Source: Mesorhizobium sp. NBSH29 (lineage in GTDB: Bacteria; Pseudomonadota; Alphaproteobacteria; Rhizobiales; Rhizobiaceae). Taken from it: a stretch of DNA of 64,000 nt. A model generated the notes under the pieces. The model had not been told where the DNA came from and searched no databases. It worked only from the letters and a program-made list of their open reading frames with translations. Positions 30,626-40,896 of the stretch are shown in pieces; position 1 is the stretch's first letter; every line of letters begins with the position of its first letter. Made by a program: the position numbers and the translations under genes. Location: NCBI RefSeq assembly GCF_015500055.1, contig NZ_CP045492.1:2366501-2430500 (forward strand), given 5' to 3'.

Positions 30626-31939
30626 ATGGCACTTGCACCGGCCGCCTCGAACTCGTTCGAATCCTTCTTTAACGCGCCGCTATCTGAGGTCGATCCCGAC
30701 ATCTTCGACACTATCGGCAAGGAACTCGGTCGCCAGCGTCATGAAATCGAGCTGATCGCTTCCGAAAACATCGTGTCGCGCGCTGTGCTGGAGGCGCAGG
30801 GCTCTGTGCTCACCAACAAATATGCCGAGGGATATCCGGGCAAGCGCTATTATGGCGGCTGTCAGTTTGTCGATATCGCCGAGGAACTGGCGATCGAGCG
30901 AGCCAAAAAGCTGTTTTCCTGCAATTTCGCCAATGTGCAGCCCAACTCCGGCAGCCAGATGAACCAGGCGGTGTTTTTGGCGCTGCTGCAGCCGGGCGAC
31001 ACTTTTATGGGACTTGACCTCAATTCAGGCGGGCACCTGACCCATGGCTCGCCCGTCAACATGAGCGGCAAATGGTTTAACGTGGTGTCCTATGGCGTGC
31101 GCGAAGATGACCATCTGCTCGACATGGATGCCATCGAAAAGAAGGCGCATGAGGTCAAGCCTAAGCTGATTCTTGCCGGCGGCACCGCCTATTCGCGCGT
31201 CTGGGACTGGAAGCGGTTTCGTGAGATCGCCGATGCGGTCGGCGCCTATCTGATGGTCGATATGGCCCACATCGCTGGCCTGGTTGCCGGTGGCGTTCAT
31301 CCGTCGCCCATCCCACACGCCCACGTGGTCACCACCACAACCCATAAATCGCTGCGTGGCCCGCGCGGCGGCATGATTCTTACCAATGATGAGGCCATCG
31401 CCAAGAAGATGAACTCGGCGGTGTTTCCGGGCCTCCAGGGCGGCCCTCTGATGCATGTCATCGCCGCTAAGGCGGTTGCTTTCGGCGAGGCGCTGCGGCC
31501 TGAATTCAAAACCTATGCACAGGCCGTGGTCGATAATGCCAAGACGCTCGCGGCCACACTGAAGGAAGCCGGCCTCGACATCGTATCGGGCGGAACAGAT
31601 AATCACCTGATGCTGGTCGATCTACGTCCCAAAAACGCCACCGGCAAGCGTGCCGAGGCAGCTCTTGGGCGCGCCAACATTACCTGCAACAAGAACGGGA
31701 TTCCGTTCGATCCCGAAAAGCCTTTCGTCACATCTGGCGTGCGTCTCGGCACACCGGCGGGAACCACACGCGGCTTCGGAACTGCAGAATTCAAGGAAAT
31801 CGGCAATCTTATCAACGAAGTTTTGGAAGGTCTGAAGGCAGCTAATTCCGACGATGGCAACGCCGCTGTCGAGGCTGCCGTGAAACAGAAGGTGTTGGCG
31901 CTGACCGACCGCTTCCCGTTGTATTCTTACCTCGGCTGA
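30626..31939 (+). CDS. glyA: Serine hydroxymethyltransferase
   Basis: GlyA interconverts serine and glycine with transfer of a one-carbon unit to tetrahydrofolate. The 437-residue PLP enzyme has [18 protein letters not shown] near residue 45, the substrate loop [14 protein letters not shown] near 67, and the Schiff-base lysine in [15 protein letters not shown] near 242. The ATG at 30626 fits the family N-terminus; an upstream in-frame extension to 30509 is unlikely. It precedes nrdR with an intervening hairpin. I saw no glycine riboswitch upstream. Confidence 0.96.
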   Translation: MALAPAASNSFESFFNAPLSEVDPDIFDTIGKELGRQRHEIELIASENIVSRAVLEAQGSVLTNKYAEGYPGKRYYGGCQFVDIAEELAIERAKKLFSCNFANVQPNSGSQMNQAVFLALLQPGDTFMGLDLNSGGHLTHGSPVNMSGKWFNVVSYGVREDDHLLDMDAIEKKAHEVKPKLILAGGTAYSRVWDWKRFREIADAVGAYLMVDMAHIAGLVAGGVHPSPIPHAHVVTTTTHKSLRGPRGGMILTNDEAIAKKMNSAVFPGLQGGPLMHVIAAKAVAFGEALRPEFKTYAQAVVDNAKTLAATLKEAGLDIVSGGTDNHLMLVDLRPKNATGKRAEAALGRANITCNKNGIPFDPEKPFVTSGVRLGTPAGTTRGFGTAEFKEIGNLINEVLEGLKAANSDDGNAAVEAAVKQKVLALTDRFPLYSYLG

Positions 31940-31971
31940 AGGTACGCTTTTCAGGCCGGTCCTTTTATAAT

Positions 31972-32000
31972 GCGCGGAAAGGTTTTAAGCCTTTCCGCGC
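31972..32000 (+). terminator. Hairpin between glyA and nrdR
   Basis: GCGCGGAAAGG at 31972-31982 pairs perfectly with CCTTTCCGCGC at 31990-32000 across TTTTAAG, an 11-bp stem. There is no trailing T-run, so it may attenuate or stabilise the glyA 3' end rather than fully terminate. It ends 26 bases before nrdR. Confidence 0.6.
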
Positions 32001-32026
32001 AACCCCTAAATCCTTGAAGGAATGCC

Positions 32027-32545
32027 ATGCGCTGTCCCTACTGCCAGTCGGAAGATACGCAGGTCAAGGATTCGCGTCCTGCCGAAGACGGCACCGCGAT
32101 TCGCCGCCGGCGCATCTGCCCAGCCTGCGGCGGCCGCTTCACCACCTTTGAGCGCGTGCAATTGCGCGATCTGGTAGTGGTGAAGAAGTCCGGTCGGAAA
32201 GTGCCGTTCAGCCGCGACAAGCTTTTGCGCTCGATGGAAATCGCGGTGCGCAAGCGCAATGTTGATCCCGACCGCATCGACCGTGCCGTGACGGGCATCG
32301 TGCGCCAGCTGGAAAGCTCCGGCGAGACCGAAGTGCCATCTGGCGAGGTCGGCCGCCTGGTCATGGAAGCACTGAAGGCACTAGACGATGTCGCTTATGT
32401 TCGCTTCGCCTCGGTCTACCGGAATTTCCGCGAGGCGAGGGATTTCCACGAGCTTCTCGGCGAACTGGAGGGGGATGAGCTTTTGGGCGAGTTGAAGGGT
32501 GATGAGCTTCGCGACGCATTGACGGGCGACGAGGACCCGGAGTGA
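32027..32545 (+). CDS. nrdR: Transcriptional repressor NrdR with an acidic repeat tail
   Basis: NrdR represses ribonucleotide reductase genes in response to ATP/dATP. The N-terminal zinc ribbon is complete (Cys3, Cys6, Cys31, Cys34), followed by an ATP-cone from about residue 48 to 140. The usual length is about 150-160 residues. This protein has 172 because of a C-terminal tail of three nine-residue repeats ([27 protein letters not shown]), encoded at 32450-32530. The stop overlaps the GTG start of ribD, so it is coupled to riboflavin synthesis genes. Confidence 0.93.
   Translation: MRCPYCQSEDTQVKDSRPAEDGTAIRRRRICPACGGRFTTFERVQLRDLVVVKKSGRKVPFSRDKLLRSMEIAVRKRNVDPDRIDRAVTGIVRQLESSGETEVPSGEVGRLVMEALKALDDVAYVRFASVYRNFREARDFHELLGELEGDELLGELKGDELRDALTGDEDPE
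32450..32530 (+). repeat. Three 27-bp tandem repeats at the end of nrdR
   Basis: Three consecutive 27-base units at 32450-32476, 32477-32503 and 32504-32530 begin GAGCTT and end GGNGAY. They keep frame and add an acidic amphipathic tail to NrdR. The third unit has diverged most. Confidence 0.8.
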
Positions 32546-33657
32546 CAGCGGTAAACCGGCTCGAAACCGACCGCCGCTTTATGGCGGCTGCCATCCGCCT
32601 GTCCCACAAGCATTCCGGGCGCACCGCTACCAACCCCTCCGTCGGCACCCTGATCGTGCGCGACGATGGCACGGGGCCGATGATTGTCGGCAGCGGCGTC
32701 ACCGCCATTGGCGGCCGGCCTCATGCCGAGGCCGAAGCGCTGGCCGAGGCAGGCGCACTGGCACGCGGAGCAACCGCCTATGTAACGCTCGAACCGTGTG
32801 CGCACCACGGCCGCACGCCCCCCTGTGCCAATGCATTGGCGACTGCGGGCGTTGTCCGCGTAGTGGGCGCGGCGACCGACCCGGACACGCGCGTGTCCGG
32901 CAAAGGATACGCCATTCTGCGGCAGGCCGGCATAGAGGTCGTAGAAGGCGTGTTGGCCGAGGAAGCCGCCGACCAGATGGCCGGCTACCTGATTCGATCT
33001 CTCAAAAAACGTCCGCAAGTGATTCTCAAGATTGCCCTTTCCAGCGATGGCATGGTTGGCCGTAGCGGTGAGGGGCAGGTGGCGATCTCCGGACCGCTGT
33101 CGCGCCGCATGGTCCATCTGATGCGCGCGCAAAGCGACGCGATCCTGGTCGGCATTGGCACAGCACTGGCCGATGATCCGGAACTGACAGTGCGCCTCGA
33201 TGGCTTGGAAGGGCGTTCGCCTGTCCGAATAGTTCTGGATCGCCAGTTGAGGTTGTCGCCAACGTCAAAACTCGTTCAGACGGCAAGCAGAGTTCCCGTG
33301 ATGGTCGCTGCAGGAATCGACGCTGATCCTGCCCGCCGGATGGCTCTGGAAGCAGCCAGCGTGAAAATCCTGGCAACCGATAGCCATGAGGGTCGGATCG
33401 CCTTGCCGGAGTTCCTGGAAGATCTGGCAGCGATGGGCATCGCTAACCTCATGGTCGAGGGCGGGCCTGAAACAGCGCGTGCCTTTCTGGACGAAAGTCT
33501 GGTCGACCGGATCGTGTTGTTCCACGGGGTCGGTGAGATTGGCGCAGGCGGCATTGTGTCGCCGCTCCGCAATACCGATATGCCGAAAGATTTTCGCCGT
33601 TTGCGGGTCGCGGGCTATTGCAAAGACCGTTTTGAAGAATGGGTCAGGAAGATTTGA
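32542..33657 (+). CDS. ribD: Bifunctional riboflavin deaminase/reductase RibD
   Basis: RibD carries out two steps of riboflavin synthesis: deamination of the diaminopyrimidine and reduction of the ribosyl side chain. The 371-residue protein has the deaminase zinc site (PHAEAEAL near 56-63 and [12 protein letters not shown] near 82-93). The C-terminal reductase domain runs from about residue 150 with [13 protein letters not shown] near 305. The GTG start overlaps the nrdR stop (GTGA). The stop overlaps the ribE start, so translation is coupled in both directions. Confidence 0.93.
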   Translation: MTAVNRLETDRRFMAAAIRLSHKHSGRTATNPSVGTLIVRDDGTGPMIVGSGVTAIGGRPHAEAEALAEAGALARGATAYVTLEPCAHHGRTPPCANALATAGVVRVVGAATDPDTRVSGKGYAILRQAGIEVVEGVLAEEAADQMAGYLIRSLKKRPQVILKIALSSDGMVGRSGEGQVAISGPLSRRMVHLMRAQSDAILVGIGTALADDPELTVRLDGLEGRSPVRIVLDRQLRLSPTSKLVQTASRVPVMVAAGIDADPARRMALEAASVKILATDSHEGRIALPEFLEDLAAMGIANLMVEGGPETARAFLDESLVDRIVLFHGVGEIGAGGIVSPLRNTDMPKDFRRLRVAGYCKDRFEEWVRKI

Positions 33658-34274
33658 TGTTTACCGGCATTGTCACCGATATTGGCACGGTCGCGGAAGT
33701 CGTGCCGCTGGATGCCGGAGTCAAACTCCGCATTGAATCGCAGTATGACCCTGCAACGATCGCCATCGGTGCCTCGATCGCCTGCGCCGGCGTCTGCCTG
33801 ACCGTGACGCAGTTGCCGGAGGCTGGCTCCAATTATCGCTGGTTCGCGGTAGAAGCCTGGGAGGAAGCGCTGCGGCTGACCACGGCATCAAAATGGCAGG
33901 CAGGCACAAAAATCAATCTGGAGCGGGCGCTGAAAATTGGCGACGAACTGGGTGGACACATCGTCTCCGGCCATGTCGATGGCATGGCCCAGATCATCGA
34001 GCGCAAGGAAGAGGGAGATGCGGTGCGCTTCCGGCTGGAAGCACCACGCAACCTCGCCCGCTTCATCGCACCCAAAGGCTCGGTGGCACTCGATGGGACG
34101 TCGCTTACCGTCAATCAGGTCGCGGGCCGGGTGTTTGATGTTTTGCTGATCAAACACTCGCTGTTCGTCACCAGTTGGGGCGAACGACTGGTCGGCGACA
34201 CCGTCAACATCGAGATCGATACCATGGCTCGCTACGCCGCCCGGTTGGCTGAGGCGGCAGGCGAGGGCCTTTAA
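33657..34274 (+). CDS. ribE: Riboflavin synthase (alpha chain type)
   Basis: The enzyme dismutates two lumazine molecules to riboflavin. The 205-residue protein shows two related beta-barrel repeats. MFTGIV opens the first (residues 1-95). The second starts near residue 98 with GGHIVSGHVDG, the lumazine-binding signature, and SVALDGTSLTVN. The ATG at 33657 shares its first base with the ribD stop codon. It lies between ribD and ribH. Confidence 0.95.
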   Translation: MFTGIVTDIGTVAEVVPLDAGVKLRIESQYDPATIAIGASIACAGVCLTVTQLPEAGSNYRWFAVEAWEEALRLTTASKWQAGTKINLERALKIGDELGGHIVSGHVDGMAQIIERKEEGDAVRFRLEAPRNLARFIAPKGSVALDGTSLTVNQVAGRVFDVLLIKHSLFVTSWGERLVGDTVNIEIDTMARYAARLAEAAGEGL

Positions 34275-34393
34275 GCAGCGCTTGGCTCCACCAGCCACCC
34301 GCCCCACGCACACGAGATACCCGCCCCAAACCCGATCTTCCGCTTGCGGTCACTGCCGGTTCGGCCTAAGTCACCGGCGATCCGGAGACTGAC

Positions 34394-34858
34394 ATGCCGA
34401 AAACCCGCAAACCTCATCTGTTGATAATCGAGGCGCGTTTCTACGACGCTTTGGCTGACGCATTGCTTGACGATGCCAAAGCAACGCTAGACGAAGCGGG
34501 CGCCACCTATGACGTAGTGACGGTGCCCGGCGCGCTCGAAATTCCGGCGGTGATTTCGTTTGCCCTCGACGGCGCTGAGGAAACCGGCACCGAATATGAC
34601 GGCTACGTTGCGCTCGGCTGTGTTATGCGTGGCGAAACCTATCACTTTGATATTGTTGCCAATGAATCTGCGCGCGGTTTGATGGACCTGTCGATCGACG
34701 AATCGCTGGCAATCGGCAACGGGATTCTGACTGTCGAGAACGAGGCCCAGGCTTGGGCGCGGGCGAAACGCGGGGAGATCGGTGAGGGCGGCAAGGGCGG
34801 ATTTGCGGCGCGCGCGGCGCTGACCATGATCGCCATGCGTTCGCGGCTCGGAGCCTGA
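34394..34858 (+). CDS. ribH: 6,7-dimethyl-8-ribityllumazine synthase
   Basis: RibH condenses the RibA-derived four-carbon unit with the pyrimidine to form lumazine. The 154-residue protein has the family's IIEARFY opening, [16 protein letters not shown] near residue 50, and [18 protein letters not shown] near 77 with the catalytic-type histidine. The length fits the RibH1 class. The 119-base gap before it lacks an FMN riboswitch pattern. nusB starts two bases after its stop. Confidence 0.94.
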   Translation: MPKTRKPHLLIIEARFYDALADALLDDAKATLDEAGATYDVVTVPGALEIPAVISFALDGAEETGTEYDGYVALGCVMRGETYHFDIVANESARGLMDLSIDESLAIGNGILTVENEAQAWARAKRGEIGEGGKGGFAARAALTMIAMRSRLGA

Positions 34859-34860
34859 TC

Positions 34861-35367
34861 GTGGCGCAGGAGCCGATAGCCAAAGTGACACCCGCACCGG
34901 TCCGCCAGGCCAACAAGCGTGGGGCGGCGCGCCTTGCAGCCGTGCAGGCGCTTTACCAGATGGATGTGGCCGGCAGCGGGCTTCTGGAAATCGCAGCCGA
35001 ATATGAGACGTTCCGCCTCGGCAAGGAAGTTGATGGCGCCGTCTACCGTGAGGCCGATGCGCAATGGTTCCGGGCTATTCTGGCGGGCGTCGTCGAAAGC
35101 CAGAAGACGATTGATCCAGTTATCCGACAAGCATTGTCCGAGGACTGGCCACTGTCGCGGCTGGACTCTACGTTGCGTGCAATTCTGCGGGCTGGCGTCT
35201 ACGAATTGATGGAACGCGCGGACGTGCCGGTCGCGGTGATCGTTTCGGAGTATGTCGACATTGCCAAAGCGTTTTATGAAGACGACGAGCCAAAACTGGT
35301 CAATGCGGTGCTTGACCGCGTATCGCGACGCGTCCGGGGCGAGGGCCGCGGCAAGGATCCCCAGTGA
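34861..35367 (+). CDS. nusB: Transcription antitermination factor NusB
   Basis: NusB binds boxA RNA with NusE to promote rRNA antitermination. The 168-residue helical protein contains [13 protein letters not shown] near residue 20 and the C-terminal family segment [19 protein letters not shown]-x-R, followed by [14 protein letters not shown] and FVNAVLD-like VNAVLDRV. The start is GTG at 34861, two bases after ribH, the usual rhizobial ribH-nusB arrangement. The stop overlaps the GTG start of the following MFS gene. Confidence 0.94.
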   Translation: MAQEPIAKVTPAPVRQANKRGAARLAAVQALYQMDVAGSGLLEIAAEYETFRLGKEVDGAVYREADAQWFRAILAGVVESQKTIDPVIRQALSEDWPLSRLDSTLRAILRAGVYELMERADVPVAVIVSEYVDIAKAFYEDDEPKLVNAVLDRVSRRVRGEGRGKDPQ

Positions 35368-36581
35368 GCATTAAATCGCCTGCGGAGCGCGAGGCGCGTC
35401 GCACGGCAATCTTGCTTGCCGCATCACAATCCATTGTTGGTTCTGCAGCTCCGATCTGCTTCGCTGTCGGTGGGCTTGCCGGCTACTACATGCTCGGCGC
35501 CGACAAGGCGCTGGCGACTGCGCCGGTCACGGGTTTCACGGTTGGGCTTGCGCTTGGCGCCATTCCGGCAGCCGCAATCATACGCTTCCTCGGTCAGAGA
35601 CACGGCTTCATGACGGGCACGGCGATCACCGGCCTGGGTGGGGCTGCCTCAACCTGGGCGCTGCTTCAGGGCAATTTCTGGTTTCTTGTGTTTGCAGTGG
35701 CAATCACCGGCTTTGGCGGGGCGTTTGTCCAACAGTTCCGTTTTGCCGCCGCCGACAATGCGCCTCCCGAGTTCAAGGCACGTGCGATCTCGTTCGTGCT
35801 CGCCGGCGGCGTTGTCACCGCCATCATCGGGCCTCAGATCGTTATCCACACCAAAGAAATGCTGGCACCGGTAATGTTTGCTGGTTCGTTCCTGTCGATT
35901 GTTGGACTGGCGCTAGTCGGCGCTGCGATCCTCTCGTTCTTGCCGCTGCGGCCACTGGGCAACGCGACCGACAACGCTGACACATCCGTACCGCGCTCGC
36001 TGGGTGACATCGCCCGCCAGCCGCGTTTTGCGGTTGGGCTTTTATGCGCCGTCTGCTCCTACGCGTTGATGACTTTCCTGATGACAGGCGCGCCGCTGGC
36101 GATGGTCGGCTGTGGCTTCACCAGCGATCAGGCGACGCTTGGCATTTCGTGGCATGTGATGGCGATGTTTGCGCCGAGCTTCATTACCGGAAAACTGATC
36201 CACCGGTTTGGCGCAGAGCAGATCGTAGCATCGGGGCTCGTCATCCTTCTGGCCTGTGCCGCGATCGCCCTTTCGGGCATCGCGCTGTGGCAGTTCTGGA
36301 CGGCGCTTATCCTGCTCGGGCTGGGCTGGAATTTCGGCTTTATCGGCGCTACCGCGATGGTGGCCGATACCTACCGCCCGTCGGAAAAGGGCAAGGTCCA
36401 AGGGTTTCACGACTTTATCCTGTTCACCAGCGTCGCCATTGCATCGCTGATGTCAGGTGTCGTCTACAACTCTTTTGGCTGGGCAATGCTGAGCTGGATT
36501 GCGATCCCGCTGCTCGCGCTGTGCGCTATCGGTCTAGCCACCTTGATGCTGTCGCAGCGTCCGGCGAGGGCGCAAGCCTGA
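35364..36581 (+). CDS. Major facilitator superfamily transporter coupled to nusB
   Basis: The 405-residue protein has twelve hydrophobic segments in two halves. Conserved MFS-type loops include [13 protein letters not shown] near residue 75 and [13 protein letters not shown] near 280, and [12 protein letters not shown] near 340 is an unusual cytoplasmic motif. It starts with GTG inside the nusB stop and is therefore translationally coupled to the riboflavin/nusB cluster. The substrate is unknown; a flavin or precursor is one possibility suggested only by position. Confidence 0.82.
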   Translation: MSIKSPAEREARRTAILLAASQSIVGSAAPICFAVGGLAGYYMLGADKALATAPVTGFTVGLALGAIPAAAIIRFLGQRHGFMTGTAITGLGGAASTWALLQGNFWFLVFAVAITGFGGAFVQQFRFAAADNAPPEFKARAISFVLAGGVVTAIIGPQIVIHTKEMLAPVMFAGSFLSIVGLALVGAAILSFLPLRPLGNATDNADTSVPRSLGDIARQPRFAVGLLCAVCSYALMTFLMTGAPLAMVGCGFTSDQATLGISWHVMAMFAPSFITGKLIHRFGAEQIVASGLVILLACAAIALSGIALWQFWTALILLGLGWNFGFIGATAMVADTYRPSEKGKVQGFHDFILFTSVAIASLMSGVVYNSFGWAMLSWIAIPLLALCAIGLATLMLSQRPARAQA

Positions 36582-36756
36582 GCCGAAGACACCAAAGTCT
36601 GAGCTGAAACCGGCGCCTTTCCCCACACCCGTCTTGACCTTATGGAAGTCGTTTCGCATACCTTGCAAAGGACTGGTGCGGCAAAACCGCGCTTGTTCGC
36701 CATGCAGCAGGCCCGGGAGGAGTGTTCGGGCCATCACTCGGGGGAACTATCCACAA

Positions 36757-38901
36757 ATGACCATGCTATTCGTCGTCATTCTGTGCGGCGTGCTTTCCAT
36801 CATCTATGCCATCTGGGCGACGCAATCTGTTCTCGCGTCAGATCAGGGCAATGCACGCATGCAAGAAATCGCCGGTGCCATCCGTGAGGGCGCACAAGCC
36901 TATCTCGCTCGGCAATACACAACCATCGCCATCGTCGGCGTCGTCGTCTTCGCACTGGCCTGGTGGCTGTTGTCCTGGTCGGCCGCGCTTGGCTTCTTGA
37001 TCGGCGCTGTGCTGTCAGGTGCTGCCGGCTTTATCGGCATGCATGTCTCGGTCCGCGCCAATGTGCGCACCGCGCAGGCCGCCTCTAACAGCCTGGCAGC
37101 CGGTCTCGACATCGCCTTCAAGTCGGGCGCCATCACCGGAATGCTGGTCGCTGGTTTGGCCCTGCTGGGCGTGTCCGTCTATTACTGGGTTCTGACGGGC
37201 CCGATGGGTCTGGCACCGGATAACCGCACGGTCATCGACGCGCTGGTTTCGCTCGGCTTTGGCGCATCGCTTATTTCGATCTTCGCGCGTCTTGGCGGTG
37301 GCATTTTCACCAAGGGTGCGGATGTCGGCGGCGATCTCGTCGGCAAGGTCGAGGCGGGAATCCCCGAAGATGATCCACGCAACCCAGCTACGATTGCAGA
37401 CAATGTCGGTGACAATGTCGGCGATTGCGCAGGCATGGCGGCCGATCTGTTCGAAACCTATGCTGTAACCGTCGTCGCCACCATGGTGCTCGGCGCGATC
37501 TTCTTTGCCGGTTCCGACATTCTGAGTTCGGTGATGCTGTATCCGCTGACGATCTGCGGCGCCTGCATCCTGACATCGATCATCGGCACCTTCTTCGTCA
37601 AGCTCGGCTCCAACGGCTCGATCATGGGCGCGCTCTACAAGGGCCTCATCGTCACCGGTCTTCTTTCGGTAGTCGGTCTTGCCGCAGCAACCCACCTGAC
37701 CATCGGTTGGGGCGAAATCGGCTCGGGTGGCGGCGTCGCCATATCTGGCATGGGCCTGTTTCTGTGCGGCCTAGTTGGGCTGCTGGTGACCGGACTGATC
37801 GTCGTGATCACCGAATATTATACCGGCACTGGCAAGCGTCCGGTCAACTCTATCGCTCAGGCGTCGGTTACCGGTCACGGCACCAATGTTATTCAGGGCC
37901 TTGCGGTCTCGCTGGAATCAACCGCACTACCAGCCATCGTCATCATTGGTGGCATCATCTCGACCTATCAGCTTGCCGGCCTGTTTGGCACCGCTATCGC
38001 GGTCACCACAATGATTGGTCTTGCCGGAATGATTGTCGCGCTCGATGCTTTTGGCCCGGTAACGGATAATGCCGGTGGCATTGCCGAAATGGCGGGTCTG
38101 CCCAAGGAAGTGCGTCAGTCCACCGATGCGCTTGATGCGGTGGGCAACACGACCAAGGCCGTCACCAAGGGCTACGCAATAGGTTCGGCAGGTCTTGGTG
38201 CTCTTGTTCTCTTCGCAGCCTACGCCAATGATCTGAAATTCTTTGCCGCCAATGGCGACAAATATCCCTACTTCCAAGGCATGGGCGAAGTTTCCTTCGA
38301 TCTGTCCAACCCCTATGTGGTGGCTGGCCTGATCTTTGGTGGCCTTATTCCATATCTGTTCGGCGGCATTGCAATGACGGCTGTTGGCCGCGCGGCAGGC
38401 TCCATCGTGGAAGAAGTACGAAAACAGTTCCGCGAAGATCCGGGCATCATGAAGGGCACGTCCAAGCCCAATTATGCGCGTGCGGTGGATATCCTCACCA
38501 AAGCAGCAATCAAGGAAATGATCATTCCGTCGCTGCTCCCGGTTCTGGCGCCGCTGGTCGTCTATTTCGGCGTCTTGCTGATTTCGGGTTCCAAAGCATC
38601 CGCCTTCGCAGCACTTGGCGCGTCTCTTCTGGGCGTCATCGTCAACGGCTTGTTCGTTGCCATCTCCATGACCTCCGGTGGCGGTGCATGGGACAACGCC
38701 AAGAAATCCTTTGAGGATGGCTTCGTCGATAAGGACGGCGTCAAACACCTCAAGGGCTCAGAGGCACACAAGGCTTCGGTCACCGGTGATACGGTGGGCG
38801 ACCCTTATAAGGACACCGCTGGTCCAGCGGTGAACCCCGCCATCAAGATCACCAACATCGTGGCCTTGCTGCTGCTCGCGGTGTTGGCTCACGGTAGCTG
38901 A
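36757..38901 (+). CDS. hppA: Membrane proton-translocating pyrophosphatase, K+-independent type
   Basis: HppA couples hydrolysis of pyrophosphate to proton export across the cytoplasmic membrane. The 714-residue protein has about sixteen hydrophobic helices and the catalytic signature [21 protein letters not shown] near residue 190, followed by [18 protein letters not shown]. The [17 protein letters not shown] segment has lysine where potassium-dependent enzymes have alanine, indicating the K+-independent class. The ATG at 36757 opens the first helix; an upstream extension is not conserved. A strong terminator follows. Confidence 0.95.
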   Translation: MTMLFVVILCGVLSIIYAIWATQSVLASDQGNARMQEIAGAIREGAQAYLARQYTTIAIVGVVVFALAWWLLSWSAALGFLIGAVLSGAAGFIGMHVSVRANVRTAQAASNSLAAGLDIAFKSGAITGMLVAGLALLGVSVYYWVLTGPMGLAPDNRTVIDALVSLGFGASLISIFARLGGGIFTKGADVGGDLVGKVEAGIPEDDPRNPATIADNVGDNVGDCAGMAADLFETYAVTVVATMVLGAIFFAGSDILSSVMLYPLTICGACILTSIIGTFFVKLGSNGSIMGALYKGLIVTGLLSVVGLAAATHLTIGWGEIGSGGGVAISGMGLFLCGLVGLLVTGLIVVITEYYTGTGKRPVNSIAQASVTGHGTNVIQGLAVSLESTALPAIVIIGGIISTYQLAGLFGTAIAVTTMIGLAGMIVALDAFGPVTDNAGGIAEMAGLPKEVRQSTDALDAVGNTTKAVTKGYAIGSAGLGALVLFAAYANDLKFFAANGDKYPYFQGMGEVSFDLSNPYVVAGLIFGGLIPYLFGGIAMTAVGRAAGSIVEEVRKQFREDPGIMKGTSKPNYARAVDILTKAAIKEMIIPSLLPVLAPLVVYFGVLLISGSKASAFAALGASLLGVIVNGLFVAISMTSGGGAWDNAKKSFEDGFVDKDGVKHLKGSEAHKASVTGDTVGDPYKDTAGPAVNPAIKITNIVALLLLAVLAHGS

Positions 38902-38916
38902 TCCAAATAAAGGCGT

Positions 38917-38950
38917 AAAAAAACCCGCGGGAGCGATCCCGCGGGTTTTT
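38917..38950. terminator. Bidirectional terminator between hppA and bamE
   Basis: AAACCCGCGGGA at 38921-38932 pairs with TCCCGCGGGTTT at 38937-38948 across GCGA, with A residues upstream and T residues downstream. It serves convergent hppA and bamE. Confidence 0.93.
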
Positions 38951-38970
38951 CTTGCAGTTTAGCCCCAAAG

Positions 38971-39495
38971 CTATTGGCTGGGCAGACCCGGAAGGCTCTG
39001 CGGCATGCCGCCGGCACCAGCCATCAACTGGCCGATGAAGTTCTGGTCCTTGCCACCCGTCGGTGTGGTTCGGGAAATGAAGTCAAACACCTTGCCATCC
39101 TTCTTGCCGTAATTGGCAATGTTGGAAACACGCCCATCGTCGCCGAAATAGACGGCGAGAATGCGTTGGTCGACAATATGCGGGTTCATGAACGCCACGG
39201 ACCGTTTGCGGGTCTGTGAGATGTAGTAAAAAACTTCATTGTCAAAGGTTGCGGTGGTGGACGGGCTGCCGAGCGCCAAAATGACCTGTTCGCGGCTCGA
39301 TCCGACCGGGACCTGTTCAATCTGCTTTTCGTCGATCACATACCCCTGTGTCAGGGTCTCGGATGCGTTAAGCCCGAGCGATTTTGTGCTCGGCGCATTG
39401 CATCCGGCAAGCACCGTGGCGGTTGCGAGGAGGGATATGGCAATCGCAGGAGCCGATATCGACCTCGTCTTGAATTTCAGCGCGCCCAACAACAA
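38971..39495 (-). CDS. bamE: Outer membrane protein assembly factor BamE (SmpA/OmlA lipoprotein)
   Basis: BamE is a lipoprotein of the beta-barrel assembly machine. The 174-residue precursor has a lipobox LAGC with Cys32 as the likely lipidated residue after a hydrophobic core. The SmpA/OmlA fold follows, with VIDEKQIEQVPVGSSREQVILALGSP near 55-78 and FYYISQTRKR near 90. The glycine/proline-rich C-terminus is variable in the family. It is divergent from the bc1 chaperone gene. Confidence 0.9.
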   Translation of the reverse strand: MLLGALKFKTRSISAPAIAISLLATATVLAGCNAPSTKSLGLNASETLTQGYVIDEKQIEQVPVGSSREQVILALGSPSTTATFDNEVFYYISQTRKRSVAFMNPHIVDQRILAVYFGDDGRVSNIANYGKKDGKVFDFISRTTPTGGKDQNFIGQLMAGAGGMPQSLPGLPSQ

Positions 39496-39594
39496 CTCCC
39501 ATCGATCCGTGTTCTAGCCGGCTTGCGCCGGGCCGCAAAACCGGTAAACCAGCTTGCGCGCCGATGCAACACGACCCCAGATGAAACGAGTCCC

Positions 39595-40140
39595 ATGTTC
39601 CAACGACTTTTCGGCCGCAAGCGCCACGCCAACCGGGCAATTACCGACGCGGTCTATGGTGCAATCGTGGCAGCGGCGCGGCAGCCCCTGTTTTATTCGG
39701 CTTGGAATGTTCCCGACACGCCGCTCGGCCGGTTTGAGATGCTTTCGCTCCATATGTTCCTCTTCATGCGCCGCATGCGTGGCGAGAACGACGCTGCCTC
39801 GCGCGAACTGGCGCAGGTGTTGACGGACGAATTTTTCAGCGATGTCGAGCAGTCTCTGCGCGAACTTGGCATTGGCGACATGGGCGTGCCCAAGCGGATG
39901 AAGAAGCTGGCGCGCATGTTTTACGGCCGCACCGGCGCCTATGCGGATGCGCTGGATGCCGGCGACCAGTCGCAGCTTGCTGCTGCACTGATGCGCAACG
40001 TGCGTCCTGATGAACAGGCATGGCCGCAGGCGGCAGACCTTGCTGCCTATATGGCAGGTGCCGAGCCAATGCTCGCTTCCCAGCCCGCCGATGCTATTTT
40101 GGCTGGTACGCTGGAATTTCCCGATGCCACTAAAAGCTGA
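39595..40140 (+). CDS. Ubiquinol-cytochrome c chaperone family protein (CBP3-like)
   Basis: The 181-residue helical protein matches the alphaproteobacterial relatives of Cbp3, which assists cytochrome bc1 assembly in mitochondria. Family segments include AAARQPLFY near residue 23, DTPLGRFEMLSLHMFLFMRRM near 38-58, and VPKRMKKLARMFYGR near 98. The ATG at 39595 opens the conserved N-terminus; a longer frame start at 39523 overlaps the divergent promoter region. It precedes the DUF177 gene by 16 bases. Confidence 0.88.
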   Translation: MFQRLFGRKRHANRAITDAVYGAIVAAARQPLFYSAWNVPDTPLGRFEMLSLHMFLFMRRMRGENDAASRELAQVLTDEFFSDVEQSLRELGIGDMGVPKRMKKLARMFYGRTGAYADALDAGDQSQLAAALMRNVRPDEQAWPQAADLAAYMAGAEPMLASQPADAILAGTLEFPDATKS

Positions 40141-40156
40141 GCGGATGGAGGACAAA

Positions 40157-40708
40157 ATGGTAAAACAGGATCACGCCTTAAGCCCGGTATCTTTAGAGGT
40201 AAACGTTGCCAAGCTTCCGCAACGCGGGATGCGGGTTAAGCTCGATGCCAGTCCCGAGCAATTGAAAAACCTTGCCGCCGAGCATGGTCTGCTATCAGTC
40301 GAGCGCTATAAGGCCGAATTGGTCGTTGCAGCGTGGAAGCGCAACGGTGTCAGCGTCACTGGCAAGGTGTCCGCTGATCTGACGCAGGCATGCGGAGTGA
40401 CGCTGGAGCCTCTCACCACCCACATTGAAGAAGAGGTTTCCGGGGTGTTTCTCCCTGCAACGTCGAAACTCGGGCGGGAAGGCTTTGGCGAGGGCGGCGA
40501 AATTCTGGTAGCAGCTGAAGGGCCGGACGCACCAGAACTGTTTTCAGGCGACTCCATCGATGTTGGCGCGTTGGCAGAAGAGTTTTTTGTACTGGCGATC
40601 GACCCCTATCCGCGCAAGCCGGGGATGGAGACAGCTGCATATATCGAAGATGATGAGCCAGCCGAATCGCCCTTTTCCCGCCTTTCTGCGCTCAAAAAGC
40701 CATCGTGA
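40157..40708 (+). CDS. DUF177 (YceD-like) domain protein
   Basis: The 183-residue protein has the YceD/DUF177 pattern: a central region with VTGKVSADLTQACGVTLEPL containing the conserved Cys, followed by an acidic stretch and the C-terminal D-x-LAEEFFVLAIDPYPRKPG motif. In many bacteria yceD lies beside rpmF and plsX and has been connected to 23S rRNA maturation. Here plsX follows. GGAGG lies five bases before ATG 40157, which is therefore preferred to ATG 40145. Confidence 0.85.
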   Translation: MVKQDHALSPVSLEVNVAKLPQRGMRVKLDASPEQLKNLAAEHGLLSVERYKAELVVAAWKRNGVSVTGKVSADLTQACGVTLEPLTTHIEEEVSGVFLPATSKLGREGFGEGGEILVAAEGPDAPELFSGDSIDVGALAEEFFVLAIDPYPRKPGMETAAYIEDDEPAESPFSRLSALKKPS

Positions 40709-40896
40709 GCTTGGGCAGAGGTGGCTAACCTCTGTTATTGGGCAAAACGCAACGGGCATGCTAGGCATTTCCCGGGCGGTGCCATATCGGGCCTTTGACG
40801 CATTTTGGGACGAATCCATGTTGTGCCGAACGCCAAAACCGCTATTTTCCGCCAGGCTTTGACCAGACGAGCCGAACCCAGTGAGATGATTGCCGC

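Noticed and set aside
34275-34393. FMN riboswitch before ribH
   Set aside because: The 119-base gap is short and shows none of the conserved paired elements of an FMN riboswitch.
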